Shown here piece after piece: positions 18,792 through 27,366 of a stretch of DNA of 64,000 nt. The notes under the pieces are model-generated. The model worked only from the letters and a program-made list of their open reading frames with translations. It made no database searches and was not told where the DNA came from. Position 1 is the stretch's first letter; every line of letters begins with the position of its first letter. Made by a program: the position numbers and the translations under genes. Origin of the DNA: Hoylesella buccalis ATCC 35310 (GTDB taxonomy: Bacteria > Bacteroidota > Bacteroidia > Bacteroidales > Bacteroidaceae); NCBI RefSeq assembly GCF_000177075.1, contig NZ_ADEG01000039.1, positions 1 to 64,000 of the forward strand. The letters run 5' to 3'.

Positions 18792-18806
18792 CAAAAAAAT
18801 AGCATA

Positions 18807-19898
18807 ATGAATATATGTATCGTAGCGGGCGCACGGCCCAATTTTGTCAAGGTGGCACCCATCATCAGGGCCATCCAAAAGGCGGCAGATGCTGGTAGAG
18901 ATATTTCTTACCAATTGGTTTATGCCGGTAAAGAGGACGATCCCACTCTGGAGAAGTCGCTTTTTGAAGATCTTCAAATGCCCTATCCAGACACCTATCT
19001 GGGTGTGGATTGTGAGAATCTCAACCAACTCACCGGACTCGTCATGGCTGGTTTTGAACATTATTTGCAGACCCAACCTACTGATGTCGTGATTGTTGTG
19101 GACGACTTGGCCTCTACGTTGGCAACGGCCATCGTGACGAAGAAGCAAGGCATCACCTTGGCACATCTGGTCGCAGGCACGCGAAGTTTTGACATCAACA
19201 TGCCCAAAGAAATCAACAGACTGGTCATCGATGGGTTGAGCGACTTGTTGTTCACGGCCGGCATGGGCAGCAACAGCACTGCTACGCGTGAGGGTGCCGA
19301 GTTGTCGAAGATATACATGGTGGGCAATATCTTGATGGATACGTTGCGCTTCAACCACAGCAGGCTGCAACGTCCTGCCGTGCTTGATGAGCTGGGAGTT
19401 AGAGAAGGCGATTACATTGTTTTCACTTTGAACCGCAAAGCTTTGCTGGCAGACAAGGCAAACCTCAAAGACATGCTCCATGCCATGCTCGACAAAGCCG
19501 GCGACAAGATGGTGTTGGCACCGCTTCGCAGTCGTTCGGCAGCTGTCGTGGCTGAACTTCTGGGTGCAAATCATCCCACATTCAAGCTGATAAAGCCACT
19601 TTCTTACTTGCAGTTTGGCTATCTCACCGCTCATGCTTGCGGTGTAATCACCGACAGCGGCAATGTGGCCGAAGAGGCAACGTTCAACAACATTCCCTGC
19701 ATCACGCTCAACAGTTACACCGAACATATTGAAACGGTCAAGGTTGGTTCCAACGTCTTGGTTGGCGAAGATGCCCATTTGTTGGGCAAGGCCGTTGAAG
19801 ATATGGTGAATGGCGCGTGGAAAAAATGTGCCATTCCCGATCGCTGGGACGGAAGAAGTGCCGAGCGTATCGTACAGATATTATTGGAACAGCCATAA
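18807..19898 (+). CDS. wecB: UDP-N-acetylglucosamine 2-epimerase, non-hydrolysing
   Basis: Interconverts UDP-GlcNAc and UDP-ManNAc for surface polysaccharides. The product is 363 residues from the ATG at 18807. It has the N-terminal IVAGARPNFVKVAPI motif, the GT-B-like two-domain layout, and the UDP-binding segment TDSGNVAEEATF near 285. The alternative start at 18789 overlaps the -7 box and is rejected. The gene ends 16 bases before a strong terminator. No other polysaccharide genes are adjacent. Confidence 0.92.
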   Translation: MNICIVAGARPNFVKVAPIIRAIQKAADAGRDISYQLVYAGKEDDPTLEKSLFEDLQMPYPDTYLGVDCENLNQLTGLVMAGFEHYLQTQPTDVVIVVDDLASTLATAIVTKKQGITLAHLVAGTRSFDINMPKEINRLVIDGLSDLLFTAGMGSNSTATREGAELSKIYMVGNILMDTLRFNHSRLQRPAVLDELGVREGDYIVFTLNRKALLADKANLKDMLHAMLDKAGDKMVLAPLRSRSAAVVAELLGANHPTFKLIKPLSYLQFGYLTAHACGVITDSGNVAEEATFNNIPCITLNSYTEHIETVKVGSNVLVGEDAHLLGKAVEDMVNGAWKKCAIPDRWDGRSAERIVQILLEQP

Positions 19899-19914
19899 AC
19901 GTATCACCAACAAA

Positions 19915-19967
19915 GGTCTTGCCAGCATTCCTGCGTATGCGCAGGACGGAGCAAGGCCGTGTTTTTT
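19915..19967 (+). terminator. Strong two-part hairpin with T6 tract, abutting the next start codon
   Basis: GGTCTTGC at 19915-19922 pairs with GCAAGGCC at 19951-19958 (one G-T). Inside it TCCTGCG at 19929-19935 pairs with CGCAGGA at 19940-19946. GTTTTTT follows at 19960-19966. The ATG of the dehydrogenase gene is at 19973, only six bases later. Confidence 0.8.
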
Positions 19968-19972
19968 CAGCT

Positions 19973-20752
19973 ATGAATAAAATTGCTTTGATTACAGGTG
20001 CCACAAGCGGAATAGGTGAAGCTTGTGCCCGTGCGTTTGCAAAAAACGGTTACGGCCTTATCTTGACCGGTCGCAACCAAGTGCGTTTGAACCAGCTCAC
20101 CGCCGAGTTGGCGCATCTTAACGTCGATGTTGTCACCCTTTGCTTCGACGTGCGCGACCGCTTGGCGGCTACGGCGGCCTTGGAATCGCTCGACGAAAAG
20201 TGGCGCAACGTTGACGTGTTGGTCAACAATGCCGGACTGGCATTGGGACTGGAGCCCGAATATGAAGGGAATTTCGACGATTGGGACACGATGATAGACA
20301 CCAATATCAAGGGATTACTCACGATGACCAGATTGATTGTGCCAGGCATGGTGGCCCGCAACCGTGGGCATATTATCAATATAGGTTCAGTGGCTGGCGA
20401 CGCGGCCTATGCCAACGGCAATGTGTATTGTGCCACCAAGGCAGCGGTAAAGGTGTTGAGCGACGGGCTGAGAGTGGATCTTGTCAACACTGCCGTGCGC
20501 GTCACCACAGTTAAGCCGGGGTTGGTACAAACCAACTTCAGCGTTACTCGCTTCCATGGCGACCAGACTCGCGCAGACCATGTCTATGACGGCATCCAGC
20601 CACTTACGGGCGATGACATTGCCGATGTGGTGCTTTATGCGGCACAGGCACCCCAACATGTGCAAATAGCCGAGGTACTTGTGCTGGCCACCCATCAGGC
20701 CAATGGCTCCACCATCAGTCGCAATGCCGCGCGAAACGAGTCACTGTCCTGA
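19973..20752 (+). CDS. Short-chain dehydrogenase/reductase (YdfG-like)
   Basis: A 259-residue NAD(P)-dependent oxidoreductase. It shows the TGATSGIG nucleotide-binding glycines at about residues 8-15, NNAG near 87, a catalytic Ser in NIGSVAG and the YxxxK pair in VYCATKAA. The closest known type is the serine/3-hydroxy acid dehydrogenase YdfG family; the substrate is not certain. The frame is open upstream into wecB but family similarity begins at this ATG. The start lies immediately after a terminator, so expression needs either read-through or an internal promoter that I cannot identify. Confidence 0.88.
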   Translation: MNKIALITGATSGIGEACARAFAKNGYGLILTGRNQVRLNQLTAELAHLNVDVVTLCFDVRDRLAATAALESLDEKWRNVDVLVNNAGLALGLEPEYEGNFDDWDTMIDTNIKGLLTMTRLIVPGMVARNRGHIINIGSVAGDAAYANGNVYCATKAAVKVLSDGLRVDLVNTAVRVTTVKPGLVQTNFSVTRFHGDQTRADHVYDGIQPLTGDDIADVVLYAAQAPQHVQIAEVLVLATHQANGSTISRNAARNESLS

Positions 20753-20882
20753 CCATAGGGCAGGCGGCGGGCAGGTCGCAACCATGCCTTTACCATCTAA
20801 GGCATGAGGCCGGGGTAGCAACGTCGGGACGATACGCATACCGTGATGACACCCGGCATGCACCACAATTCGTGAGATTCGT

Positions 20883-22256
20883 ATGCAACAACACAGAGAC
20901 AACTATACATTCTTAACACAAGGACCCGTTTATCGGGTCATCGGAACCATGGCTGTGCCCACGATTGTCAGCATGCTGGTTACCAGTTTGTACAATGTGG
21001 CTGACACTTATTTCGTGGGAAAAATCAACACTCAGGCCGTCGCGGCCGTGGGCATCGTGTTCTCTGTGATGTTCGTTATCCAGGCTTTCAGTTTCTTTTT
21101 TGGCAATGGGTCGGGCAACTACATCGCCCGTGAGCTCGGGGCGCAGCGGCATCACAATGCTGAGGCCATGGCGTCGACGGGCTTTTTCTATGCTCTTGCG
21201 GCGGGATTGGTCATCATGGTGGTTGGCCTTCTCTTGCTGAGGCCTCTCTCCGTGTGGCTTGGCAGTACGCCCACCATCCTGCCTTACACAGAGAAATACC
21301 TCAGCATCATACTCCTTGGTGCGCCTTTGATGACCGGTTCGCTGTGCCTGAACAACCAGATGCGTTTTCAAGGCAATGCGTCGTTCGCCATGTGGGGCAT
21401 CGTTGCCGGCGCCATTGTCAACATTGGACTTAATCCTATCCTTATTTTCTGGCTCGACTGGGGCATCACCGGAGCGGCTTTGGCCACGGTTTTCGGCCAA
21501 CTGGCCAGCTTTGTGGTGCTGCTGCGCATGACCCGTCACGGCGGAAGTATTCGCATTAGCTTTCGTCATTTTTCCACCTCGCGCATCTATATCAAGGAGA
21601 TTCTGGCCGGTGGAACGCCTTCTCTGTCACGCCAGGGGCTCACCAGCGTGGCCAGCATCTTGCTCAATGTGGCCGCTGCGCGCTATGGTGACGCAGCTGT
21701 TGCAGCCATGTCTATTGCCAATAGGTTTACAATGATTGTCATGGCCTCTGTCATTGGATTGGGACATGGCTTCCAGCCGTTCTGCGGGTTCAGCTATGGC
21801 GCGCGCCTTTATGGTCGTGTGCGGAAGGGGTTCTGGTTTACGGTGAGGATAGGAACCTGCTTCTTGCTTATTTGCACCGTGTTAGGATGGATTTTCTCGG
21901 ATGCCATTGTCGAGTTGTTCCGCAACGATTCAGAGGTCATCCGCATCGGCACTCAGGCCTTGCGCTGGCAGTTGGTGTCGCTGCCTGTCATGTCGCTCTT
22001 CCTGACGGCCAGCATGTTGATGCAGACCATCCGTAAGACGTTCCGCGCCAACCTGCTGGCTGCCTCGCGCAGTGGCCTGTTCTTCATCCCGCTGATTGTT
22101 GTGCTGCCCCATTTTCTGGGCTTGCAAGGCGTGATGATGAGTCAGGCTTGCAGCGATGCCTGCTCAATACTCCTTACGCTACCACTATTATATAAGACGT
22201 TCAGTGAGTTGAGACAGGCGCAACAAGCTGGTACGCCAAGTAGTGAAAAAGGTTGA
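20883..22256 (+). CDS. MATE-family multidrug/cation antiporter
   Basis: A 457-residue inner-membrane protein with 12 predicted hydrophobic segments and an internal duplication, typical of the MATE (NorM/DinF) fold. The start YTFLTQGPVYRVIGTMAVPTIVSMLVTSLYNVADTYFVG is characteristic. It would export cationic compounds using a Na+ or H+ gradient. It stands alone; a small inverted repeat (TTCAGT / ACTGAA near 22273-22290) follows. Confidence 0.9.
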   Translation: MQQHRDNYTFLTQGPVYRVIGTMAVPTIVSMLVTSLYNVADTYFVGKINTQAVAAVGIVFSVMFVIQAFSFFFGNGSGNYIARELGAQRHHNAEAMASTGFFYALAAGLVIMVVGLLLLRPLSVWLGSTPTILPYTEKYLSIILLGAPLMTGSLCLNNQMRFQGNASFAMWGIVAGAIVNIGLNPILIFWLDWGITGAALATVFGQLASFVVLLRMTRHGGSIRISFRHFSTSRIYIKEILAGGTPSLSRQGLTSVASILLNVAAARYGDAAVAAMSIANRFTMIVMASVIGLGHGFQPFCGFSYGARLYGRVRKGFWFTVRIGTCFLLICTVLGWIFSDAIVELFRNDSEVIRIGTQALRWQLVSLPVMSLFLTASMLMQTIRKTFRANLLAASRSGLFFIPLIVVLPHFLGLQGVMMSQACSDACSILLTLPLLYKTFSELRQAQQAGTPSSEKG

Positions 22257-22852
22257 GTTTGAAGATCGAAAATGTTCAGTATTTTGACTGAAATATGCCT
22301 TCAAAATGGCCTTTCAAAGTCTTTCATCTGGAGAAAAACAATAGGTCGCGAGGATGCAAAGCAGGAGATTATTTGGGAATCGTCAGCCGTATTTTCAGCA
22401 ATAACCATGCTTTTGTCCGCTTAGAAGCCTCGCTTTGGCAGTCAATTCGCATGTGGTTGCACGCCAAAAGCATGTCAATTGGTGATTAAATGCAATGCTT
22501 TTGTCTTGAAAAAGCGTAGAAATTCCATATATAACAGTCTGTTGTCATCTTAATATGTTGAAATACAGAGGTTTGTGAAACTTGCTCATATTTGGCGTAT
22601 TTGCGACGAGAGGCACAATAGTTTGTAAATACGGCCAGGATTTAACGACATGTTGTCAAGAAAATTCGTCATCATCCAAAAACTTGATTCTTATTTTTTC
22701 CATGGGTTTTGTTTCATGAGTAGGCATCCTTCTTGTACTGAAAGTTGGTTAGAACGGGCCAAAAATCCAACCGCTACGCATGGCGTTTACAGACTTATTT
22801 ACTACATTTGCAGATGGCACTTCATGGTGTTTGACGGAAAGGGAGTAAAGAG
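22257..22852. other. Intergenic region with a loose 22-bp array
   Basis: About 600 bases with no supported gene. It holds the degenerate array at 22406-22512. A TACATTTG -7-like box at 22803-22810 lies 43 bases before the copper regulator gene. Confidence 0.55.
22406..22512. repeat. Loose tandem array, period about 22 bp, five units
   Basis: Cores CATGC at 22406, CCTCGC at 22428, CATGTGG at 22450, CATGTC at 22471 and CAATGC at 22493 give spacings of 22, 22, 21 and 22. Unit bodies have diverged more than in the other arrays, so this is the weakest member of the family. Confidence 0.55.
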
Positions 22853-23470
22853 ATGAAGAATCAGGCAAAGCCATCTACTGCCGATAAGAAACGAGCATCT
22901 GCCGGCGGAAGTGTGTTGTACATCAAGAACATGGTGTGCGACCGCTGCATCATGGCTGTGCGACAATTGCTGCAAAGTCTGGGTATCGCACCTCAATCTG
23001 TAGAGTTGGGGGTGGTAAAACTGGCTGATGAGCTCAGCAAAGAGCAGTTGGAAACACTCGAAAAAGGGTTGCAGCAGCTGGGCTTTGAACTGCTTGACGA
23101 CAAACGGCAGCAAACCATCGACCGCATCAAAACCCTCATTGTCGACCTGGTTCATTATCATGACAACCGCTCCCAGCTCAACCTCTCCGACTATCTGGCA
23201 CAACAGCTGCACAGCGAATATAGCAGTTTGAGCAAGCTTTTCAGTGAGTTTACGGGCATCACCATAGAGCGTTATTTCATTCTACAACGCATTGAGCGTG
23301 TCAAGGAGTTGATTTTCTACGACCAGTTGTCGCTCACCGAGATAGCCTATAAACTCAATTATTCGAGCGTGGCTTATCTATCGAGCCAATTCAAGCAAAT
23401 CACGGGCATGACACCCTCGCAATTCAAGGCATTGAAGAAAAACATGCGTAAGGGATTGGACACCATCTGA
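22853..23470 (+). CDS. HMA-AraC fusion transcription regulator of the copper module
   Basis: A 205-residue protein with two parts. The N-terminal part (about 20-80) resembles a heavy-metal-associated domain: VLYIKNMVCDRC carries the C-x-x-C metal site, and the rest has the beta-alpha-beta pattern. The C-terminal part (about 105-200) is an AraC-type double HTH (ITIERYFILQRIERVKELI, then LTEIAYKLNYSSVAYLSSQFK, ending GMTPSQFK). It lies just upstream of an HMA chaperone and a P1B ATPase on the same strand. I infer a one-component metal-responsive regulator of those genes. Direct metal binding is not proven by sequence alone. Confidence 0.82.
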   Translation: MKNQAKPSTADKKRASAGGSVLYIKNMVCDRCIMAVRQLLQSLGIAPQSVELGVVKLADELSKEQLETLEKGLQQLGFELLDDKRQQTIDRIKTLIVDLVHYHDNRSQLNLSDYLAQQLHSEYSSLSKLFSEFTGITIERYFILQRIERVKELIFYDQLSLTEIAYKLNYSSVAYLSSQFKQITGMTPSQFKALKKNMRKGLDTI

Positions 23471-23528
23471 TATCCTTTTTTATAATTTTCTCCCAAAATT
23501 CCATAACACGTTTTGTGGACCAAGGCTG

Positions 23529-23536
23529 TATCTTTG
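23529..23536 (+). promoter_or_regulatory. -7 box for the copper chaperone gene
   Basis: TATCTTTG, an exact TAnnTTTG match, 25 bases before the chaperone start codon. No -33 TTTG lies at the usual 19-20 base spacing, as would fit a promoter that depends on an activator such as the AraC-type protein just upstream. Confidence 0.5.
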
Positions 23537-23561
23537 CAGTGTTCAATTAAAACATATAACA

Positions 23562-23771
23562 ATGGAAAAGAAAACATTTACAGTAAACCGAATGGCTTGC
23601 GACCACTGCAAAGCCAAGGTAGAACGCACGTTATCGTGCCTCAAGGGCGTAGATTCGGCTGAGGTTGACCTTACTCATCACACGGTTGCGGTGACTTATG
23701 ATGAAGAGTTGATAAAACCAACGAACATGAAGAAGGCTGTCGATGAGGCTGGTTACGAGTTTCAGGTGTAA
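23562..23771 (+). CDS. HMA-domain metallochaperone (CopZ-like)
   Basis: A 69-residue single heavy-metal-associated domain. MACDHCKAKVERTL gives the M-x-C-x-x-C copper site, followed by the usual beta-alpha-beta-beta-alpha-beta pattern to the end. It would carry Cu(I) to the ATPase encoded 74 bases downstream. Confidence 0.9.
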   Translation: MEKKTFTVNRMACDHCKAKVERTLSCLKGVDSAEVDLTHHTVAVTYDEELIKPTNMKKAVDEAGYEFQV

Positions 23772-23774
23772 TCA

Positions 23775-23838
23775 CTCAACAACTAGAAAACTTACCAACT
23801 CAAAAACTCAAGAACTCAAAAACTCATCAACTATAACA
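23775..23838. repeat. Low-complexity 8-bp-period repeat
   Basis: Units CCAACTCA, AAAACTCA, AGAACTCA, AAAACTCA and TCAACTAT follow each other in the gap between the chaperone and the ATPase gene. The same 8-bp design, on the opposite strand, is seen near 31.03-31.08 kb. Confidence 0.7.
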
Positions 23839-23845
23839 ACATAAA

Positions 23846-25771
23846 ATGATTAAGAAAACAATACCGGTGGTGGGGATGGCATGTGCTGCCTGCTCTGCCC
23901 ATGTGGAGCGGAAACTCAATTCCCTGCCAGGCATCCAGTCAGCGTCAGTCAGTCTGCCAGGCAGAAGCGCGCTGGTGGAATTCGACGAAAAAGAGATTTC
24001 ACTCGAACAGATGAAGCGTGAAATCAATGCCATTGGCTATGACCTCGTGATAGAGAGTGACCGGTCGGTGGAAGAGATAGAGCGCAATGCGTACAGACAA
24101 CTGAAGCGAAAGACACTGCTGTCGTGGCTTTTTGCCGTGTTGTGCATGGCCGTTTCGATGAGATGGATTTCATTGGGGGCAGTCCAAGTGTCCAATCAAG
24201 TGGCCATGCTGCTGGCATTGGCCAACTTTGTCTACTGCGGTCGCCGGTTCTTCGTATCTGCTTGGAAGCAGTTGCTGCAAAAGTCGGCCAACATGGATAC
24301 GCTCGTGGCACTCTCCACGGGCATTGCATTCGTCTTCAGTGCGTTCAACACTTTTTATGGAGAGCGTGTTTGGGGCAGCAGAGGCATTGAGTGGCACACT
24401 TATTTTGATGCCTCGGTGATGATCATCACCTTCGTTCTCACCGGCAGGTTGTTGGAAGAGAGGGCCAAGGACAGCACAGCCGGCAGTATTCGCCAGCTCA
24501 TGGGCTTGTCTCCCAAGACGGCTCATCTGGTCAGTGGTGAGCAAACGGAGGACATCCCTCTGTCTACCGTCAAGATCGGTGACGTGCTGGAGGTGCGTGC
24601 GGGTGAGAAAGTGCCGGTAGATGGTGAGGTGACTTGGGCGACCAGCTTTATGCTCGAAGACGGTGCTTATGTTGATGAGAGCATGATAACCGGCGAACCC
24701 ACGCCGGCCTTGAAGCTGGTTGGGGCATCGGTATTGGCGGGAACTGTGATCTCGCAGGGCAAACTTCGATTTAAAGCCCAACAGATAGGCGAGCATACGG
24801 CATTGGCTCAGATTATCCAAATGGTGCAACAGGCACAGGGAAGCAAGGCCCCCGTGCAGCGCGTGGTTGATAAGTTGGCCTTGGTGTTTGTGCCGGTAGT
24901 CATGGGTGTAGCCGTGTTGACGTTCGCGCTCTGGTGGCTTCTTGGCGGCAACGAGGCTCTTCCGCAAGCCATTCTGTCGGCTGTCTCGGTGCTGGTCATC
25001 GCCTGTCCGTGTGCCATGGGCTTGGCAACACCTACGGCATTGATGGTGGGAATTGGGAAAGCGGCTGAGAAGAATGTGCTCATCAAGGACGCAACAGCGC
25101 TGGAAAGTCTGCGTAAGGTTAATGCCATGGTCATCGACAAGACCGGCACACTGACCATTCCGAATCAGCAAATCGATTTTACCAAGGCCGATGACTTGCC
25201 CCTTGAAGCACGCGAAACGCTGAAGCCGAATGCCCGTGAGGCCATGCTCGAATTGCAAAACGAGGCTGGGGTGGAGGTCTATATGATGAGTGGCGACAAG
25301 GAAGAGGCCGCCAACTATTGGGCTCAGCAGGCGGGCATCCGCCATTATCAAAGTAAGGTGTTGCCCCAGGATAAAGAAGACTTGGTACGCAAGTTGCAGC
25401 GTGAGGGCAAGCAGGTGGCCATGGTGGGCGACGGTATCAATGACACGCAGGCCCTGGCGATGGCAGATGTGAGCATTGCCATGGGGCGGGGAACCGACGT
25501 GGCCATGGATGTGGCGCAGGTGACGATGATGGGCGATGACCTTCGGCGCTTGCCACAGGCCATCCATTTGAGCAAAAAAACGGTGTCGATGATTAGGCAG
25601 AATCTCTTTTGGGCCTTCATCTACAACATCGTTTGCATTCCTTTGGCGGCCGGTGTGCTGTATCTTTTCGGATTTAACTTTCAAATCACGCCCATGTGGG
25701 CCAGTGCTTTGATGGCCTTTTCGAGTGTGAGCGTGGTGCTCAACAGCTTGCGATTAAAGTATGTGAAGTAG
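23846..25771 (+). CDS. copA: CopA-type P1B ATPase apparently lacking the nucleotide-binding domain
   Basis: Cu(I)-exporting ATPase by motif. An N-terminal HMA domain has MACAACSAHV; the actuator domain has DESMITGEP; the ion path has the CPC motif in VIACPCAMG; phosphorylation is at D431 of DKTGTLT; and the hinge GDGINDTQAL is present. The total length is only 641 residues. Only 53 residues separate D431 from D484 of MSGDKE, where CopA proteins normally carry about 145 that form the N-domain with its SEHPLA-type HP motif. That motif is not visible. The frame is clean, so this is an internal deletion or a compact subfamily rather than a frameshift. Whether it pumps is uncertain. Confidence 0.88.
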   Translation: MIKKTIPVVGMACAACSAHVERKLNSLPGIQSASVSLPGRSALVEFDEKEISLEQMKREINAIGYDLVIESDRSVEEIERNAYRQLKRKTLLSWLFAVLCMAVSMRWISLGAVQVSNQVAMLLALANFVYCGRRFFVSAWKQLLQKSANMDTLVALSTGIAFVFSAFNTFYGERVWGSRGIEWHTYFDASVMIITFVLTGRLLEERAKDSTAGSIRQLMGLSPKTAHLVSGEQTEDIPLSTVKIGDVLEVRAGEKVPVDGEVTWATSFMLEDGAYVDESMITGEPTPALKLVGASVLAGTVISQGKLRFKAQQIGEHTALAQIIQMVQQAQGSKAPVQRVVDKLALVFVPVVMGVAVLTFALWWLLGGNEALPQAILSAVSVLVIACPCAMGLATPTALMVGIGKAAEKNVLIKDATALESLRKVNAMVIDKTGTLTIPNQQIDFTKADDLPLEARETLKPNAREAMLELQNEAGVEVYMMSGDKEEAANYWAQQAGIRHYQSKVLPQDKEDLVRKLQREGKQVAMVGDGINDTQALAMADVSIAMGRGTDVAMDVAQVTMMGDDLRRLPQAIHLSKKTVSMIRQNLFWAFIYNIVCIPLAAGVLYLFGFNFQITPMWASALMAFSSVSVVLNSLRLKYVK

Positions 25772-25860
25772 TTAAAAGGTGCAAACAAGTGGGAAAAGAG
25801 AAGGGGTTGTTGGTGGTTGACCCTGCCTTCTTGTTTACCCTTGTACCGGTTGGTAGGATG

Positions 25861-25884
25861 GGTAAACGTTGATTTTCGTTTACC
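25861..25884. terminator. Convergent hairpin between copA and the minus-strand OMP gene
   Basis: GGTAAACG at 25861-25868 pairs with CGTTTACC at 25877-25884, loop TTGATTTT. It lies between convergent genes and overlaps the last codons of the minus-strand gene, so it could serve both directions. Confidence 0.5.
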
Positions 25885-26638
25885 TTTCCGGCACGGGATA
25901 GTTGTATTGATCGAAGTAGCGGCTGTCTTGTTTGGGCATCCAGCCTCGTTCTACCGATAATTGCACGCTGAAAGAAGGGTTGAAGTTGTATTTCACCGCA
26001 GCACCAATGCGATTGCCCAGATTGCCCATATCGTACAACGGTAGTGGTGTGAAGCGAGTTTGGACGATGGACTTCTGCCCATAGAGATAAGCCTCCCAAT
26101 GTTCATCAAAGCGATAGCCCAAGGCTGCCGTCAGTCCGGCATCACGGTATGAGGTGCGGCTCCATATAATGTTGTTGAGATAACCGCCCACGGCGAGCGA
26201 CAGATTCTTGGTCAGGGGCATGGCATACATGGCCGACAGGTTCTGTGTGAACCCAGCTCCACGAGGTGCGTTCTTGCCCAAAAAAGCGAAAACAGATGCA
26301 CCAAGGTTGACATTCAGACCGGGGTGAAGGTCCCAATTGTACCAACCCAGCCATCCGTAAGGGTACCAACGGAAAGGCAACACTTGCCCGTATGCGTTGA
26401 TGGTGGGCAGATGCAGTGTGTCGGTAGCCGTGGTTTGCGTGGCTGGCAAATGCCTGTCAATGATAGGGTGGGCATAGGTTCCAGCCGTGTGAGGTTGAAG
26501 ATTGGGGCCAGCATCAGTAGGTTTGGCTTGCACAGCGTCTGTTTTTTCGACCGTTGACCGAAATACTTGGCGACGCTCCTGCGCGCTGATGTTGATGCAA
26601 AACAGCCCAACCAACAATAGAATGTACATCTTTTTCAT
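25880..26638 (-). CDS. Exported beta-barrel-like protein of unknown function
   Basis: About 252 residues from MKKMYILLLVGLFCINISAQ, a clear Sec signal. The mature part is rich in alternating aromatic and polar residues with repeated YxYG/GxY phrases (FRWYPYGWLGWYNWDLHPG, LGYRFDEHWEAYLYGQ), as in small outer-membrane barrels. I do not recognise the family. It is convergent with copA and divergent from the next gene. The frame opens three codons earlier at 26647, but starting at MKK gives the better signal peptide. Confidence 0.7.
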   Translation of the reverse strand: MKKMYILLLVGLFCINISAQERRQVFRSTVEKTDAVQAKPTDAGPNLQPHTAGTYAHPIIDRHLPATQTTATDTLHLPTINAYGQVLPFRWYPYGWLGWYNWDLHPGLNVNLGASVFAFLGKNAPRGAGFTQNLSAMYAMPLTKNLSLAVGGYLNNIIWSRTSYRDAGLTAALGYRFDEHWEAYLYGQKSIVQTRFTPLPLYDMGNLGNRIGAAVKYNFNPSFSVQLSVERGWMPKQDSRYFDQYNYPVPER

Positions 26639-26714
26639 CTGCCACAAAGATAGGTTATCGTGCTAATATCGCAAAACTTTTAAGGGTAATTTTATTTTAA
26701 TTATCAATTGTTAT

Positions 26715-26745
26715 TTTGATTCTCTGCTTATTTATGCTATTTTTG
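26715..26745 (+). promoter_or_regulatory. Consensus promoter for the exported 196-aa protein and TPR gene
   Basis: TTTG at 26715-26718, a 19-base spacer, then TATTTTTG at 26738-26745, 25 bases before the start codon. Exact match to the Bacteroidota consensus. Confidence 0.75.
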
Positions 26746-26770
26746 CGACAATCTTTTAAATGATACGACA

Positions 26771-27361
26771 ATGAAGAAAATAGGGTATATCGTGCTTGTC
26801 CTTTTATTGGGATCAGTCACAAACGTGTCGGCGCAGAGCCAAGATAAGAAAAAAGAGCCTTTTGATAAAAAGGTGTCGAAGTTTTTGAAGAAGACCAAGA
26901 AGGAGTTGGAGCAGGCCGGACACGAGCTTGGCGATGCCATTGGCTTTAACGACAGGATAGATGGAAAGTCTGACTTACTGAAAGTAAACGGGTCTTATTA
27001 CATGCCCTTGTACAGCAAGGATCTGTATAAAGGCGAAGATGCGTTGACGTTTCGCAAGACCTGCACGCAGCAGTTTAGAAAGAAATACCCCAAGGTAAGC
27101 ATCCAGTCGGTGGCCATTCCGCAGAAAGAATGGGTACTGGAGACGGTTGAGAAGGATGGCGAACTGGTGGGATATCAGCGTACGCTGCATTGTTTTATCA
27201 TCGCCCGTGACGGTGATGAGGGGTATGTTAATGCCAAATTTACCTATCAGCAGTATAAAAATGTGGGACAGGAGTTTCAGAACGTGAAGGGCTGGTGGCC
27301 GAAATGGGAGCGTACCGACTTCATGACCAACTCGGTTTACGAACAACTTTTAAATCTATAA
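26771..27361 (+). CDS. Exported protein of unknown function
   Basis: A 196-residue protein with a Sec signal (MKKIGYIVLVLLLGSVTNVSAQ) followed by a highly charged Lys-rich stretch (about 23-55) and a mixed alpha/beta remainder with SIQSVAIPQKEWVLETV and a Trp-rich end (KGWWPKWERTDF). Family not recognised. It is followed 5 bases later by the TPR gene, with which it forms a two-gene operon. Confidence 0.7.
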   Translation: MKKIGYIVLVLLLGSVTNVSAQSQDKKKEPFDKKVSKFLKKTKKELEQAGHELGDAIGFNDRIDGKSDLLKVNGSYYMPLYSKDLYKGEDALTFRKTCTQQFRKKYPKVSIQSVAIPQKEWVLETVEKDGELVGYQRTLHCFIIARDGDEGYVNAKFTYQQYKNVGQEFQNVKGWWPKWERTDFMTNSVYEQLLNL

Positions 27362-27366
27362 AAACT

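Noticed and set aside
24170..25684. 504-codon open frame on the minus strand within copA
   Set aside because: It is an antisense shadow of a GC-rich gene with strong motifs on the plus strand. Its own product is His/Arg-rich, without domains.
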